Below, one piece after another: positions 33,816 to 41,661 of a DNA stretch of 64,000 nucleotides. Source of the DNA: Streptomyces avermitilis MA-4680 = NBRC 14893. Its GTDB lineage: Bacteria > Actinomycetota > Actinomycetes > Streptomycetales > Streptomycetaceae. Where the stretch lies: NCBI RefSeq assembly GCF_000009765.2, contig NC_003155.5:3658001-3722000 (forward strand). Reading direction: 5' to 3'. Positions within the stretch are counted from its first letter, which is position 1; every line of letters begins with the position of its first letter. Made by a program: the position numbers and the translations under genes. The notes beneath the pieces were generated by a model. It worked only from the letters and a program-made list of their open reading frames with translations. It was not told the DNA's origin and searched no databases.

Positions 33816-35618
33816 ATGCGTCACTCCTCGGAGATTCCCTACTTCCACCCCCACGCCGTCACCGTCGCCGAGGTCAGGCCGGGGGATCTGCTCGCTCTGT
33901 CGGAGGAGGACGTCGCCGGGGACCGGTGGTTCGTGGTGATACACGTCGTGCCCGCCGATACACCCGGGATGCCCGGGGCACTTGAGACGCCCGGGACGCC
34001 CGGGACGGTCCGGGTGACGTTGCGGCCGCCGCTCGGTGGGGCCGATCGCGATGAGGTGCTGGGGCGGGTCCGGCAGGTCACGGTCGCCTGTCGGCGGATG
34101 GATGTGGGCCGGATTCCGGTCGTCACGTCGGTCGATCTCGCGGGCGTCGAGTTCCGCGACGGGGACCGGGTCACCACGCTGCGCGTCGTCGATCCCCATG
34201 CCGTCGAGGAGACGTACGTACGGCGGTGGGGTGTGTGGCATCGCGACCTGGAGAGTCTGCGCGAAGAGCCGCTCTCCGACGGGGCGTTGCGGGAGCTGGC
34301 CGGGGAGATCGCCGGGCGCGACCATCTCGTACGGCATCATCCGCGGCCGCGCCGGTCGGCGGGAGGCATGGCGCCGCGTCGGGTCGTCGTCACCGGGCTC
34401 GGTGCCGTCACCCCGCTCGGGGTCGGTGTGGGTGAGCTCTGGCGGGGGCTCCTCGAAGGGGAGTGCGGCATACGGGAGTTGGACGGGGAGGAGTTCGAGG
34501 GGCTGCCCGTGCGGGTGGCCGGGACCGTGCCCGTGGACCCCGCCACGCTGCTGCCCCGGCCGCAGGCGCGGCGGATGAACCGGGCCGCCCAGTTCGCCGT
34601 GCTCGCCGCGCGGGAGGCCTGGCGGGACGCCGGGTTCGACGGGGCCGGGACGGCGGAGAGCGGGCTCGACCCCGCGCGGGTCGGCGTGTCCGTCGGGGCC
34701 ATCCTCGGGGACGCGTCCGTCCTCGTCGGAGGCGACCGCAAGCTGCGCGCCAAGGGGCCGCGCTCGGTGTCGCCCCTCACCACCCCCATGACGGTGCCCT
34801 CGCAGGCCGCCTCGCAGGTCTCTCTCGCGTTGCGCATCACCGGCGAGGCCCGCACCGTGACCAGCGCGTGCGCCTCCGGCACCGAGGCGATCGGGCTGGC
34901 CATCGACCGGATCCGGTACGGACATGTGGACATCGCGCTGGCCGGGGGCGCCGAGGCCGTCGTCACGCCCGCGATCATGGCGTCGTTCGCCGCGATGCGG
35001 GCGCTGTCGCACCACGGTCTGACGGAGGGCTCGCCCTCCCGGCCCTTCGCCAAGGACCGCGACGGGTTCGTCAACGGGGAGGGTGCCGGGTTTTTGCTGC
35101 TGGAGACGGAGGAGCACGCGCGGGCGCGCGGGGCGCGGATCTACTGCGAGGCCGCCGGCTGGGGGCTGTCCGCCGACGCCCACCACATGGCCGCGCCCGA
35201 CCCGTCCGGCAGCGGCGTCGCGCTCGCGCTGCGGCGCGCGCTGAAGGACGCCGGGGGTCATGTCGTGGACGTCGTGCACGTCAACGCGCATGCCACGGCC
35301 ACCGTCGAGGGCGATCTCGCCGAGGCGAACGCGTTGCGGGCGGTGCTCGGCGGGCCGGTGCCGGTCACGGCCCTGAAGGGGCACCTCGGTCATCTCCAGG
35401 GCGCCGCGGGCGGGGTGGAGGCCGTCGCGACGGCCCTCACGCTGCACCACGGTCTCATCCCGCCCACGATCGGCTGCGCGATCCAGGACGACGAGATCGG
35501 CCTGGACGTCGTGACCCACAGCGCGCGCCCGCTGCCGGCCGGCGGAGACCTGGCCCTCAGCAACTCGTTCGGCTTCGGCGGCCACAACGCGGTGCTGGCG
35601 CTGCGGCGAGTGGGGTAG
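33816..35618 (+). CDS. Beta-ketoacyl synthase with unusual N-terminal extension
   Basis: A 600-residue protein. The C-terminal ~415 residues (from MAPRRVVVTGLGAVTP near residue 185) are a FabF-type ketosynthase: nucleophile Cys in TSACASGTEA, His in NAHATATVEGD, and Lys/His in ALKGHLGHLQGAAGG. Against the FabF norm, HGT reads HAT. The first ~180 residues (RHSSEIPYFHPHAVTVAEVRPGDLLALSEED...) form a separate beta-rich region that is not part of FabF. ATG 33816 is assumed; the ribosome site is weak. No acyl carrier or other polyketide gene is beside it. The upstream half may be a translational fusion of two genes. Confidence 0.75.
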   Translation: MRHSSEIPYFHPHAVTVAEVRPGDLLALSEEDVAGDRWFVVIHVVPADTPGMPGALETPGTPGTVRVTLRPPLGGADRDEVLGRVRQVTVACRRMDVGRIPVVTSVDLAGVEFRDGDRVTTLRVVDPHAVEETYVRRWGVWHRDLESLREEPLSDGALRELAGEIAGRDHLVRHHPRPRRSAGGMAPRRVVVTGLGAVTPLGVGVGELWRGLLEGECGIRELDGEEFEGLPVRVAGTVPVDPATLLPRPQARRMNRAAQFAVLAAREAWRDAGFDGAGTAESGLDPARVGVSVGAILGDASVLVGGDRKLRAKGPRSVSPLTTPMTVPSQAASQVSLALRITGEARTVTSACASGTEAIGLAIDRIRYGHVDIALAGGAEAVVTPAIMASFAAMRALSHHGLTEGSPSRPFAKDRDGFVNGEGAGFLLLETEEHARARGARIYCEAAGWGLSADAHHMAAPDPSGSGVALALRRALKDAGGHVVDVVHVNAHATATVEGDLAEANALRAVLGGPVPVTALKGHLGHLQGAAGGVEAVATALTLHHGLIPPTIGCAIQDDEIGLDVVTHSARPLPAGGDLALSNSFGFGGHNAVLALRRVG

Positions 35619-35632
35619 GCGGGTGTGGGCGG

Positions 35633-35757
35633 GTGGGCCCCGGCTCACGCCGAGCGGGTGGGCCCCTGGCTCACACCGAGCTCGTGGGCCCCCGGCTCAC
35701 ACCGAGCGCGTGGGCCCCCGGCTCACACCGAGCTCGTGGGCCCCCGGCTCACGCAGA
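35633..35757. repeat. 26-bp tandem repeat after the ketosynthase gene
   Basis: Core GGCTCAC recurs at 35642, 35668, 35694, 35720 and 35746, exactly 26 bp apart. Units read roughly GGGCCC(C/T)GGCTCACACCGAGC plus CGT. The last unit overlaps the ku stop codon on the other strand. Confidence 0.85.
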
Positions 35758-36840
35758 GCGTTTCCGTGGCGTCGCCTTCTTGGCCGGGGTCTTCTTCGCC
35801 GTGGTCTTCTTCGCGCTCGTCGCCTTGGCGGTGGTCTTCTTCGCCGTCGTCTTCTTCGGAGCCGCCTTCTTCGCCGTCGCCTTCTTCGCCGTGGACGTCG
35901 ACTTCTTGCCCCCGACCTCCTTGGGCGCGGCGCGGGCCGTCTTGCGGCGCAGCCGCGTCACCTCCGCCTGCGCCTCCTTCCCCGTGTCCTTCCCCGTCGC
36001 CTTCCCCTTCTTCGCGCCCGTGCGGTCGCGCGTCTCCGAGCCCGTCTCCGAGCCCGTCCCCTCGCCTCGCGACTCCTTCGCCGCGCGGACGCTCTTCTCC
36101 AGGGCGGCCATCAGGTCCAGCACCTTGCCGCCCGGCTCATCGGCAGGCGCGGACGGGACCTTCTCGCCGGAGGCCTTCGCCTCGATGAGTGCCTCGACCG
36201 CCTCGCGGTAGCCGTCGTGGAGCTCGTTCAGGTCGACCTCGCCGAGCGTGTCCATCAGCGCGTCCGCGAGGTCCAGTTCCTTGTCCCGGACGGTGACGCT
36301 CGCGTCGGGGGCGACGCTCTCGGGGGGCCGGATCTCGTCCGGCCACAGCAGCCCGTGCATCGCGATGACGTCCTCGACGACCCGCAGCATGCCGAGCCGC
36401 TCCCTCCCCCGCAGCGCGAACTTCGCGACGGCGACCTTCTGGCTGCGCTTGAGGGCCTCGCGCAGCAGCGTGTACGGCTTGGCGGCGGGGACGCCGTTCG
36501 CCGACAGGTAGTACGGCGTGTCCATCTGGAGCGGGTCGATCCGGTCCGCCGGGACGAAGGCCACGATCTCGATGGTGCGGGCGGTCGGGATGGGCAGCTG
36601 GGCCAGATCCTCGTCGGTGATCGGAATGATCGTGCCGTCCGCGTCCTCGTACCCCTTGCCGATCTCGTCCTGCGTGACCTCACGGTCCTCCAGCTCGCAG
36701 AACTTGCGGTAGCGGATCCGGCCGCCGTCCTCCAGATGGATCTGGCGGAACGAGATGGAGTGGCTCTCCGTGGCGTTCACCAGCTTGATCGGGATACTGA
36801 CCAGGCCGAACGAGATGGCGCCGTTCCATATGGATCGCAC
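35749..36840 (-). CDS. ku: Non-homologous end-joining protein Ku
   Basis: A 363-residue Ku homologue: VRSIWNGAISFGLVSIPIK at the start, RKFCELEDREV, and DPYYLSANG-type core segments, matching the bacterial Ku fold. GTG 36840 was chosen because GGAAAGG is upstream and the sequence begins exactly at the conserved start. The C-terminal ~75 residues are Lys/Ala-rich (TAKKTTAKATSAKKTT), a histone H1-like tail that binds DNA. Ku holds ends and recruits a LigD polymerase. The polymerase gene is divergent, 51 bp away, so both share one promoter region. Confidence 0.95.
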   Translation of the reverse strand: MRSIWNGAISFGLVSIPIKLVNATESHSISFRQIHLEDGGRIRYRKFCELEDREVTQDEIGKGYEDADGTIIPITDEDLAQLPIPTARTIEIVAFVPADRIDPLQMDTPYYLSANGVPAAKPYTLLREALKRSQKVAVAKFALRGRERLGMLRVVEDVIAMHGLLWPDEIRPPESVAPDASVTVRDKELDLADALMDTLGEVDLNELHDGYREAVEALIEAKASGEKVPSAPADEPGGKVLDLMAALEKSVRAAKESRGEGTGSETGSETRDRTGAKKGKATGKDTGKEAQAEVTRLRRKTARAAPKEVGGKKSTSTAKKATAKKAAPKKTTAKKTTAKATSAKKTTAKKTPAKKATPRKRSA

Positions 36841-36891
36841 GTGCAGCACCTTTCCGATCGGTATCAGCCGATTTCGTGGGATTCTCATCGT

Positions 36892-37773
36892 ATGACGCCG
36901 ATCACGGAGGTGGCGGGGCGACGGCTGGCCCTCTCCAACCTGGAGAAGGTCATCTATCCGGCGACCGGCTTCACCAAGGGCGAGGTGCTGCACTACTACG
37001 CCACCACCGCCGACGCCCTCCTGGCGCACCTGCACGACCGTCCGATCTCCTTCCTGCGCTACCCCGACGGCCCGGACGGTCAGGTCTTCTTCGCCAAGAA
37101 CGTGCCGCCGGGTACGCCCGACTGGGTCGTCACCGCCGAGGTGCCCCGTTCGGAGGGGCCCGCCCGCATGGTCCTGGTCCAGGACCTGGCGAGCCTGATG
37201 TGGGCGGCGAACCTGGTGACCGAGTTCCACACCCACCAGTGGCGGATCGGCACGCCCGGCCAGGCGGACCGGCTCGTCTTCGACCTCGACCCGGGCCCGC
37301 CCGCGACGATCGTCGAGTGCTGTGAGGTCGCGCTGTGGCTGCGGGAGCGGCTGGCGGCGGACGGGATCGAGTCGTACGCGAAGACGTCCGGGTCGAAGGG
37401 GCTGCATCTGCTGGCGGCGCTGGAGCCGACGCCGTCCGGGCGGGCGACGGAGTACGCCAAGGAGCTGGCCGTGGCGGCGGAGAAGGACATGCCCCGTCTC
37501 GTCCTGCACCGCATGACGCGGAGCCTGCGCCCCGGCAAGGTGTTCGTCGACTGGAGTCAGAACGCGGCGCGGAAGACCACGGCGGCCCCGTACACCCTCA
37601 GGGCCCGTGCCGAGCCCACCGTCTCCACTCCCGTGACCTGGGAGGAGGTCGCCGACTGCACTGCCGCACGCCCGCTCGCCTTCCAGGCCCCCGACATCGC
37701 CCCCCGCCTCCAGGAGCACGGCGACCTGCTGGCCCCCCTGCTCGACCCCGGCCACGCCGCGCCCCTGCCGTGA
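36892..37773 (+). CDS. ligD: LigD polymerase domain, stand-alone
   Basis: A 293-residue AEP-type polymerase of NHEJ: RPISFLRYPDGPDGQVF, VFDLDPGP (catalytic Asp pair) and YAKTSGSKGLHL. It lacks the ligase and nuclease domains of fused LigD, so it is the polymerase subunit alone, as is usual in Streptomyces. ATG 36892 lies 51 bp from the divergent ku start. It fills gaps at broken ends before ligation, so a separate ligase elsewhere in the genome is expected. Confidence 0.92.
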   Translation: MTPITEVAGRRLALSNLEKVIYPATGFTKGEVLHYYATTADALLAHLHDRPISFLRYPDGPDGQVFFAKNVPPGTPDWVVTAEVPRSEGPARMVLVQDLASLMWAANLVTEFHTHQWRIGTPGQADRLVFDLDPGPPATIVECCEVALWLRERLAADGIESYAKTSGSKGLHLLAALEPTPSGRATEYAKELAVAAEKDMPRLVLHRMTRSLRPGKVFVDWSQNAARKTTAAPYTLRARAEPTVSTPVTWEEVADCTAARPLAFQAPDIAPRLQEHGDLLAPLLDPGHAAPLP

Positions 37774-37854
37774 CGCCGCGCGAGGGCGGCCGTCAGCCGG
37801 GGCGGCAATCAGCAGCGTCTGAGCGCCTCAGCGGCGCCTGCTCGCCGGCGCGTC

Positions 37855-38658
37855 TCACACCTGCAACCACGTATGCCGGTCCCGGGCCATCGCGTGCAGC
37901 GCCTCGGCATCCGCCGGCTTGAGCACCCCGCCCAGCCGCGCCAGCCCGGACAGGTCCGCCTCCCGCAGGACCCGCACCGCCCGCAGCGGAGCCGTGACAT
38001 CAAGGGCGGTCGGCCCCACCACCGCCAGCACCGGACGGACCTCGGCCGTCAGCGCGTACGAGGCGCGGTCGGCGTCGGCCCGCACCCACCGCAGCACCGG
38101 CCGCGGCTCCCGTCGCCCCACCCCGACCATCGGGTCGGCGACGAGCACCCGCTGCTTGCGGGCGTACAGCGCGTGGACCGAGAACAGGCCGCCCGGCCCG
38201 ATCACCAGATGGTGGATGCGATCGCCTCCGGGCAGCGGCACCGAGTGCAGGGTGTGCCACCCCGCCCCCTCGAGCCGGTCCAGCGCCTCGCCGACCGCCT
38301 GCTCGGCGGCCAGCGCCCGCCGCCGCGGATCCGGCCGCAGCCGGTGCGCAGGACCCGGGTCGCGGTCCAGGTCGATCACCAGCGCCTCACCGGGCCGGTT
38401 GGGCGCCAGGTCGTCGTCCGGATGGAGGGTGAGGCGGGCCAGCTCCGCGGGCGTCGGCACCGGTGGCGGACCCACGGTGACCGGCCCGGTCAGGAAGGGC
38501 CCGAGCGCGTCGAGCACGTCCTCCCGCCAGTCCTCGCCGAGCACGTTGACCCGGGCCGCCTCACGGTCGTACCAGGCGACGTTCCTCCCGTCCGCCAGGC
38601 AGACGTACAGCCGCTCCTGACCATGTCGCCAGGTCGGTACGACGCGGAGTCCGCTCAT
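37855..38658 (-). CDS. NERD domain protein
   Basis: A 267-residue protein. The first ~115 residues are unassigned (WRHGQERLYVCLADGRNVAWYDREAARVN). A nuclease-related domain (NERD) follows: AEQAVGEALDRLEGAGW, HTLHSVPLPGG, HHLVIGPGGLFSVHA. It shows the E, D/H and LVIGPxGLF features of NERD but lacks an obvious intact catalytic set (H replaces D before LVIGP). Its function in Streptomyces is unknown. It starts at ATG 38658, divergent from the phosphatase gene. Confidence 0.8.
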   Translation of the reverse strand: MSGLRVVPTWRHGQERLYVCLADGRNVAWYDREAARVNVLGEDWREDVLDALGPFLTGPVTVGPPPVPTPAELARLTLHPDDDLAPNRPGEALVIDLDRDPGPAHRLRPDPRRRALAAEQAVGEALDRLEGAGWHTLHSVPLPGGDRIHHLVIGPGGLFSVHALYARKQRVLVADPMVGVGRREPRPVLRWVRADADRASYALTAEVRPVLAVVGPTALDVTAPLRAVRVLREADLSGLARLGGVLKPADAEALHAMARDRHTWLQV

Positions 38659-38782
38659 GCACCATCACCCCATGACCATGGGACCAGGCGGGTGCTCCAG
38701 GAGCAAGAAGGCGGCTACCTTTGGGAGCAGTTGGGGGAGTGAGTGGGAGGCGCCGTTGCGGACCCGCAGGAAGCGACCCGAT

Positions 38783-39262
38783 ATGCCGGCCCCGGACAGC
38801 CCGTGGAGCGAGATCGTGCCCGGTCTGTGGATGGGCGGGCACGAGTTCCAGGGCCCCGCCGGGCAACTGGAGTTCGCCGTCGTACGCGATGAGTTCGACC
38901 TGGTCCTGACGCTGCTGCGGCTGCCGGGCCACGGCCCCGACGAGGGCGTCGAGCACCATGTGTGGCCGATCCCGGACGGCCCGCTGGACGGGACGCAGCT
39001 CGCGGGCGTCATCCGGCTCGCGCAGACCGCGGCCGAGGCGCTGGAGCAGGGCCGCCGGGTGCTGGTCCGCTGCTACCACGGCTACAACCGCTCGGGGCTG
39101 GTCGTGGCGCACGCCCTGATCCGGTCCGGCCGCTCCGCCGAGGAGGCGATACGGCTCGTCCGCACCCGCCGCTCGCACTGGGCACTGCACAACGACCTGT
39201 TCGTCGCGTACCTGCGGGCGGGGCTGCCCACGGCCCGCCTGCTGGAGGAACTGACGGAGTGA
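38783..39262 (+). CDS. Dual-specificity/tyrosine phosphatase
   Basis: A 159-residue protein with the P-loop VRCYHGYNRSGLVV (C-x5-R) around residue 95, preceded by WSEIVPGLWMGGHEF and HVWPIPDGP, where the general-acid Asp is expected. It is a small cytosolic DSP-fold phosphatase. ATG 38783 gives the start; a GGA purine run is nearby. The substrate is unknown. It is divergent from the NERD gene. Confidence 0.88.
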   Translation: MPAPDSPWSEIVPGLWMGGHEFQGPAGQLEFAVVRDEFDLVLTLLRLPGHGPDEGVEHHVWPIPDGPLDGTQLAGVIRLAQTAAEALEQGRRVLVRCYHGYNRSGLVVAHALIRSGRSAEEAIRLVRTRRSHWALHNDLFVAYLRAGLPTARLLEELTE

Positions 39263-39270
39263 GGCCCCGC

Positions 39271-39303
39271 CGGTGGACGTCGGTGGACGTCGGTGGACGT
39301 CGG
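39271..39303. repeat. Three GGTGGACGTC repeats
   Basis: GGTGGACGTC is repeated head to tail just past the phosphatase stop and degenerates to GGTGTTCGCC. It lies outside any gene. Confidence 0.8.
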
Positions 39304-39354
39304 TGTTCGCCGGTGGGCAATGAGCCCCCACTGGTGAACAAAAAGGACTTCCCT

Positions 39355-39402
39355 ATGAATATGGTGTACGAAACCATTCAGCACGCCGACCTCCGCAGGT
39401 AA
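39355..39402 (+). CDS. Short peptide ORF (15 aa) with RBS and terminator
   Basis: ATG 39355 encodes MNMVYETIQHADLRR then TAA. AAGGA lies 7 nt upstream, and a GTG 21 bp earlier would extend it to 22 residues. The stretch is far less GC-rich than its surroundings. A perfect 8-bp hairpin follows directly. It may be a leader peptide, a signalling peptide or a translated small RNA. No family is recognised. Confidence 0.45.
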   Translation: MNMVYETIQHADLRR

Positions 39403-39422
39403 GCCCCCGCCGGGGCGGGGGC
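39403..39422 (+). terminator. Hairpin after the short peptide ORF
   Basis: GCCCCCGC (39403-39410), loop CGGG, GCGGGGGC (39415-39422); a perfect 8-bp stem directly after the stop codon at 39400-39402. Confidence 0.75.
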
Positions 39423-39442
39423 GGCCCGGACGCAGGAGTGCA

Positions 39443-40333
39443 GTGCCGCCCCTCCGCCACACAGGCGCCACCCGCAGCCCCTCACGCGCCGGCCTCAGCC
39501 CGTCACGCGCCGGCCTCAGCCCCTCACTCACCGGCCTCAGCCCCTCCCCCACCGGCCGCGCCCGCCGCGCCCTCCGCCGCGCCGGGCGCGCGGCCCTCGG
39601 CACCCTCACCGCGGCCCTGCTGCTGACGGCCGCGACCGGCTGCGGCGACTCCGGCGGGCTGCGCGGCGCGGGCGCGACCCCCACGGCCGTCGGCCCGACG
39701 AAGCTCTGGCCCCAGCTGCCGGCCGCCACCACCGCGGCCCTCGACTACGGCGAGGCGGACACGGAGACGGTCAAGGGGGTCACGGCCCCCGGCGACGACA
39801 TCCACGAGGTGGACCCGGTCGACGTGATGCGCGCCGACATCGCCGCGCACCCGGCCCAGTACACCGGCCCGAAGGCGCCGTACCACGAGATCGTGCGGCA
39901 GATCGGGAACTGCGGAAAGAAGGGCGCGCGGGGCCGCGCCTGCCCGATCCTCCAGGCGTACTACCGAGATCTCACCGGCGACGGGAAGGACGACATGGTG
40001 CTCGGCATCCGCTTTCCCGGCAACCAGCTCGCCGTGCGCGCCTACACCTTCGAGCACCACAAGCTGGTGCAGGTCATGAGCACCACGGACGCCGTGGTCA
40101 GCGTGGAGGTGGCGGGCCGGGAGGTGATCATCCGCTCGCCGTCGATACTGCCGGGGTACGAGTTCCGTACGGTCTGGCAGTGGGACGCGCACCAGCACGC
40201 GATGCTGGCGGCCCGCGACGAGATCCTGCGCGTGGGCACCGCGCCGCCCGCCTCCCGGGGCACGCCGTCGCCGTCGCCCCCTGCGACACCGGAGCCGGCC
40301 CGGTCGCCGACCCCGTCGGAGAGCACCCGATGA
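39443..40333 (+). CDS. Lipoprotein co-transcribed with a sensor kinase
   Basis: A 296-residue exported lipoprotein: an Arg-rich n-region with a short repeat (RAGLSPS), a hydrophobic segment (LGTLTAALLLTAA) and a lipobox ending TGCG. The mature part (DTETVKGVTAPGDDIHEVDPVDVM, then DLTGDGKDDMVLGI) holds a single Ca-binding-like DxTGDGxxD loop. The C-terminus is Pro/Ser/Thr-rich. Its stop overlaps the kinase ATG (ATGA). By analogy with CseA, which modulates CseC, it may tune the kinase; that is inference. Confidence 0.75.
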   Translation: MPPLRHTGATRSPSRAGLSPSRAGLSPSLTGLSPSPTGRARRALRRAGRAALGTLTAALLLTAATGCGDSGGLRGAGATPTAVGPTKLWPQLPAATTAALDYGEADTETVKGVTAPGDDIHEVDPVDVMRADIAAHPAQYTGPKAPYHEIVRQIGNCGKKGARGRACPILQAYYRDLTGDGKDDMVLGIRFPGNQLAVRAYTFEHHKLVQVMSTTDAVVSVEVAGREVIIRSPSILPGYEFRTVWQWDAHQHAMLAARDEILRVGTAPPASRGTPSPSPPATPEPARSPTPSESTR

Positions 40334-41625
40334 GCCCGGCCGGACGGCGCGTGGGCCTCTTGGGACGTCTCCCCCGCTGGACCGCCGCCCTCGCCTGGAA
40401 GGCCGCCGTCTTCATCACGGTGATGTGCTGCGGCCTCGCCGCCCTGCTCGGCGTACTCGTCCATGTCTCGGTCACCGACCAGACCGTCGGCGAGGCCCGC
40501 GGCCGCGCGCTCGACCGGCTGACGCAGGCGGCGTCGGCGTACCAGGCAGGGGACCGGCTGCCGCCGGGCGCGGACATCGATCCGCCGGGTCTGCCCGCGC
40601 GGCTGAAGGAACTGGCCACCGACGGACGGCGCGGCACGATGGTCGGCCGGAACGACCCGGAGCCCACGATGTGGGCGGCGGGCCCCGCCGACGGCGGGCG
40701 CACGCTCGCCGTGCGGGTCGACTACGCGCAGGGCGCCCACACCATCGACGCGCTCGACCGGGCGATCGTGTGGTCGTCGGCGCTGGCGATCGGCGCGACG
40801 CTGCTGGTGGGCGCGTTCGCGGTGACCCGGGTGACCCGGCGGCTGCACGGCACCGCCCAGGTGGCGCGGCGGATCAGCGCCGGCGACCTGGACGCGCGCG
40901 TGAACGACCCGCGGACGAAGGATCCGACGCGCCCCCAGGACGAGGTGGCCGCGGTGGCCGGCGCCCTCGACACGATGGCGTCGACCTTGCAGAGCAAGCT
41001 GCTGAGCGAGCAGCGGTTCACCGCGGACGTGGCGCACGAGCTGCGCACCCCGCTGACCGGACTGCACGCGGCCGCCGAACTGCTGCCGCCGGGCCGCCCG
41101 ACCGAGCTGGTGCGCGACCGGGTCGCCGCACTGCGCACGCTCACCGAGGACCTGCTGGAGATCTCCCGGCTCGACGCCCGCAGGGAGCGGCTCGAGCTGG
41201 ACTCGGAGCCGCTCGCGCCGCTGGCCGAGCGCGTGGTGCGGGCGTCGGGGACGCGGACGGAGGTCCGGGTCGTGCGCGACGCGCGCGTGGAGACCGACCG
41301 GCGCCGGCTCGAGCGGGTGCTCGGCAATCTGGTGGCGAACGCGCACCGGCACGGGCGGGGTCCGGTGGTGCTGACGGTCGACGGACCCGTGGTCACGGTG
41401 CGGGACCACGGGGACGGCTATCCGGCGTACCTGGTGGCGCACGGGCCGCAGCGGTTCCGTACGGAGGGCGGCGCGAAGGGGCACGGGCTCGGGCTGACGA
41501 TCGCGCTCGGCCAGGCGGAAGTGCTGGGCGCGCCGCTGGAGTTCGCCAACGCGCCCGACGGCGGGGCGCTGGCGACACTGACACTCCCCCACATGCACCG
41601 CAATGGACCGATTGTCGCGACATAA
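40330..41625 (+). CDS. Sensor histidine kinase (no adjacent regulator)
   Basis: A 431-residue kinase: TM1 (WKAAVFITVMCCGLAALLGVLV), an extracytoplasmic loop of ~110 residues, TM2 (WSSALAIGATLLVGAFAV), HAMP, the H-box FTADVAHELRTPLTGL, N-box VLGNLVANAHRHG and G-box GHGLGLTIALG. All catalytic motifs are intact. It is coupled to the upstream lipoprotein gene. No response regulator is adjacent on either side, so the partner must be elsewhere. Confidence 0.9.
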   Translation: MSPAGRRVGLLGRLPRWTAALAWKAAVFITVMCCGLAALLGVLVHVSVTDQTVGEARGRALDRLTQAASAYQAGDRLPPGADIDPPGLPARLKELATDGRRGTMVGRNDPEPTMWAAGPADGGRTLAVRVDYAQGAHTIDALDRAIVWSSALAIGATLLVGAFAVTRVTRRLHGTAQVARRISAGDLDARVNDPRTKDPTRPQDEVAAVAGALDTMASTLQSKLLSEQRFTADVAHELRTPLTGLHAAAELLPPGRPTELVRDRVAALRTLTEDLLEISRLDARRERLELDSEPLAPLAERVVRASGTRTEVRVVRDARVETDRRRLERVLGNLVANAHRHGRGPVVLTVDGPVVTVRDHGDGYPAYLVAHGPQRFRTEGGAKGHGLGLTIALGQAEVLGAPLEFANAPDGGALATLTLPHMHRNGPIVAT

Positions 41626-41661
41626 CGGGACATCAGGTCGCCCGCTTGCTACGTTCCGGAC

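Noticed and set aside
34463..36211. Long plus-strand frame over the ketosynthase and ku
   Set aside because: Arg/Gly/Ala-rich shadow of real genes in another frame, with no domain.
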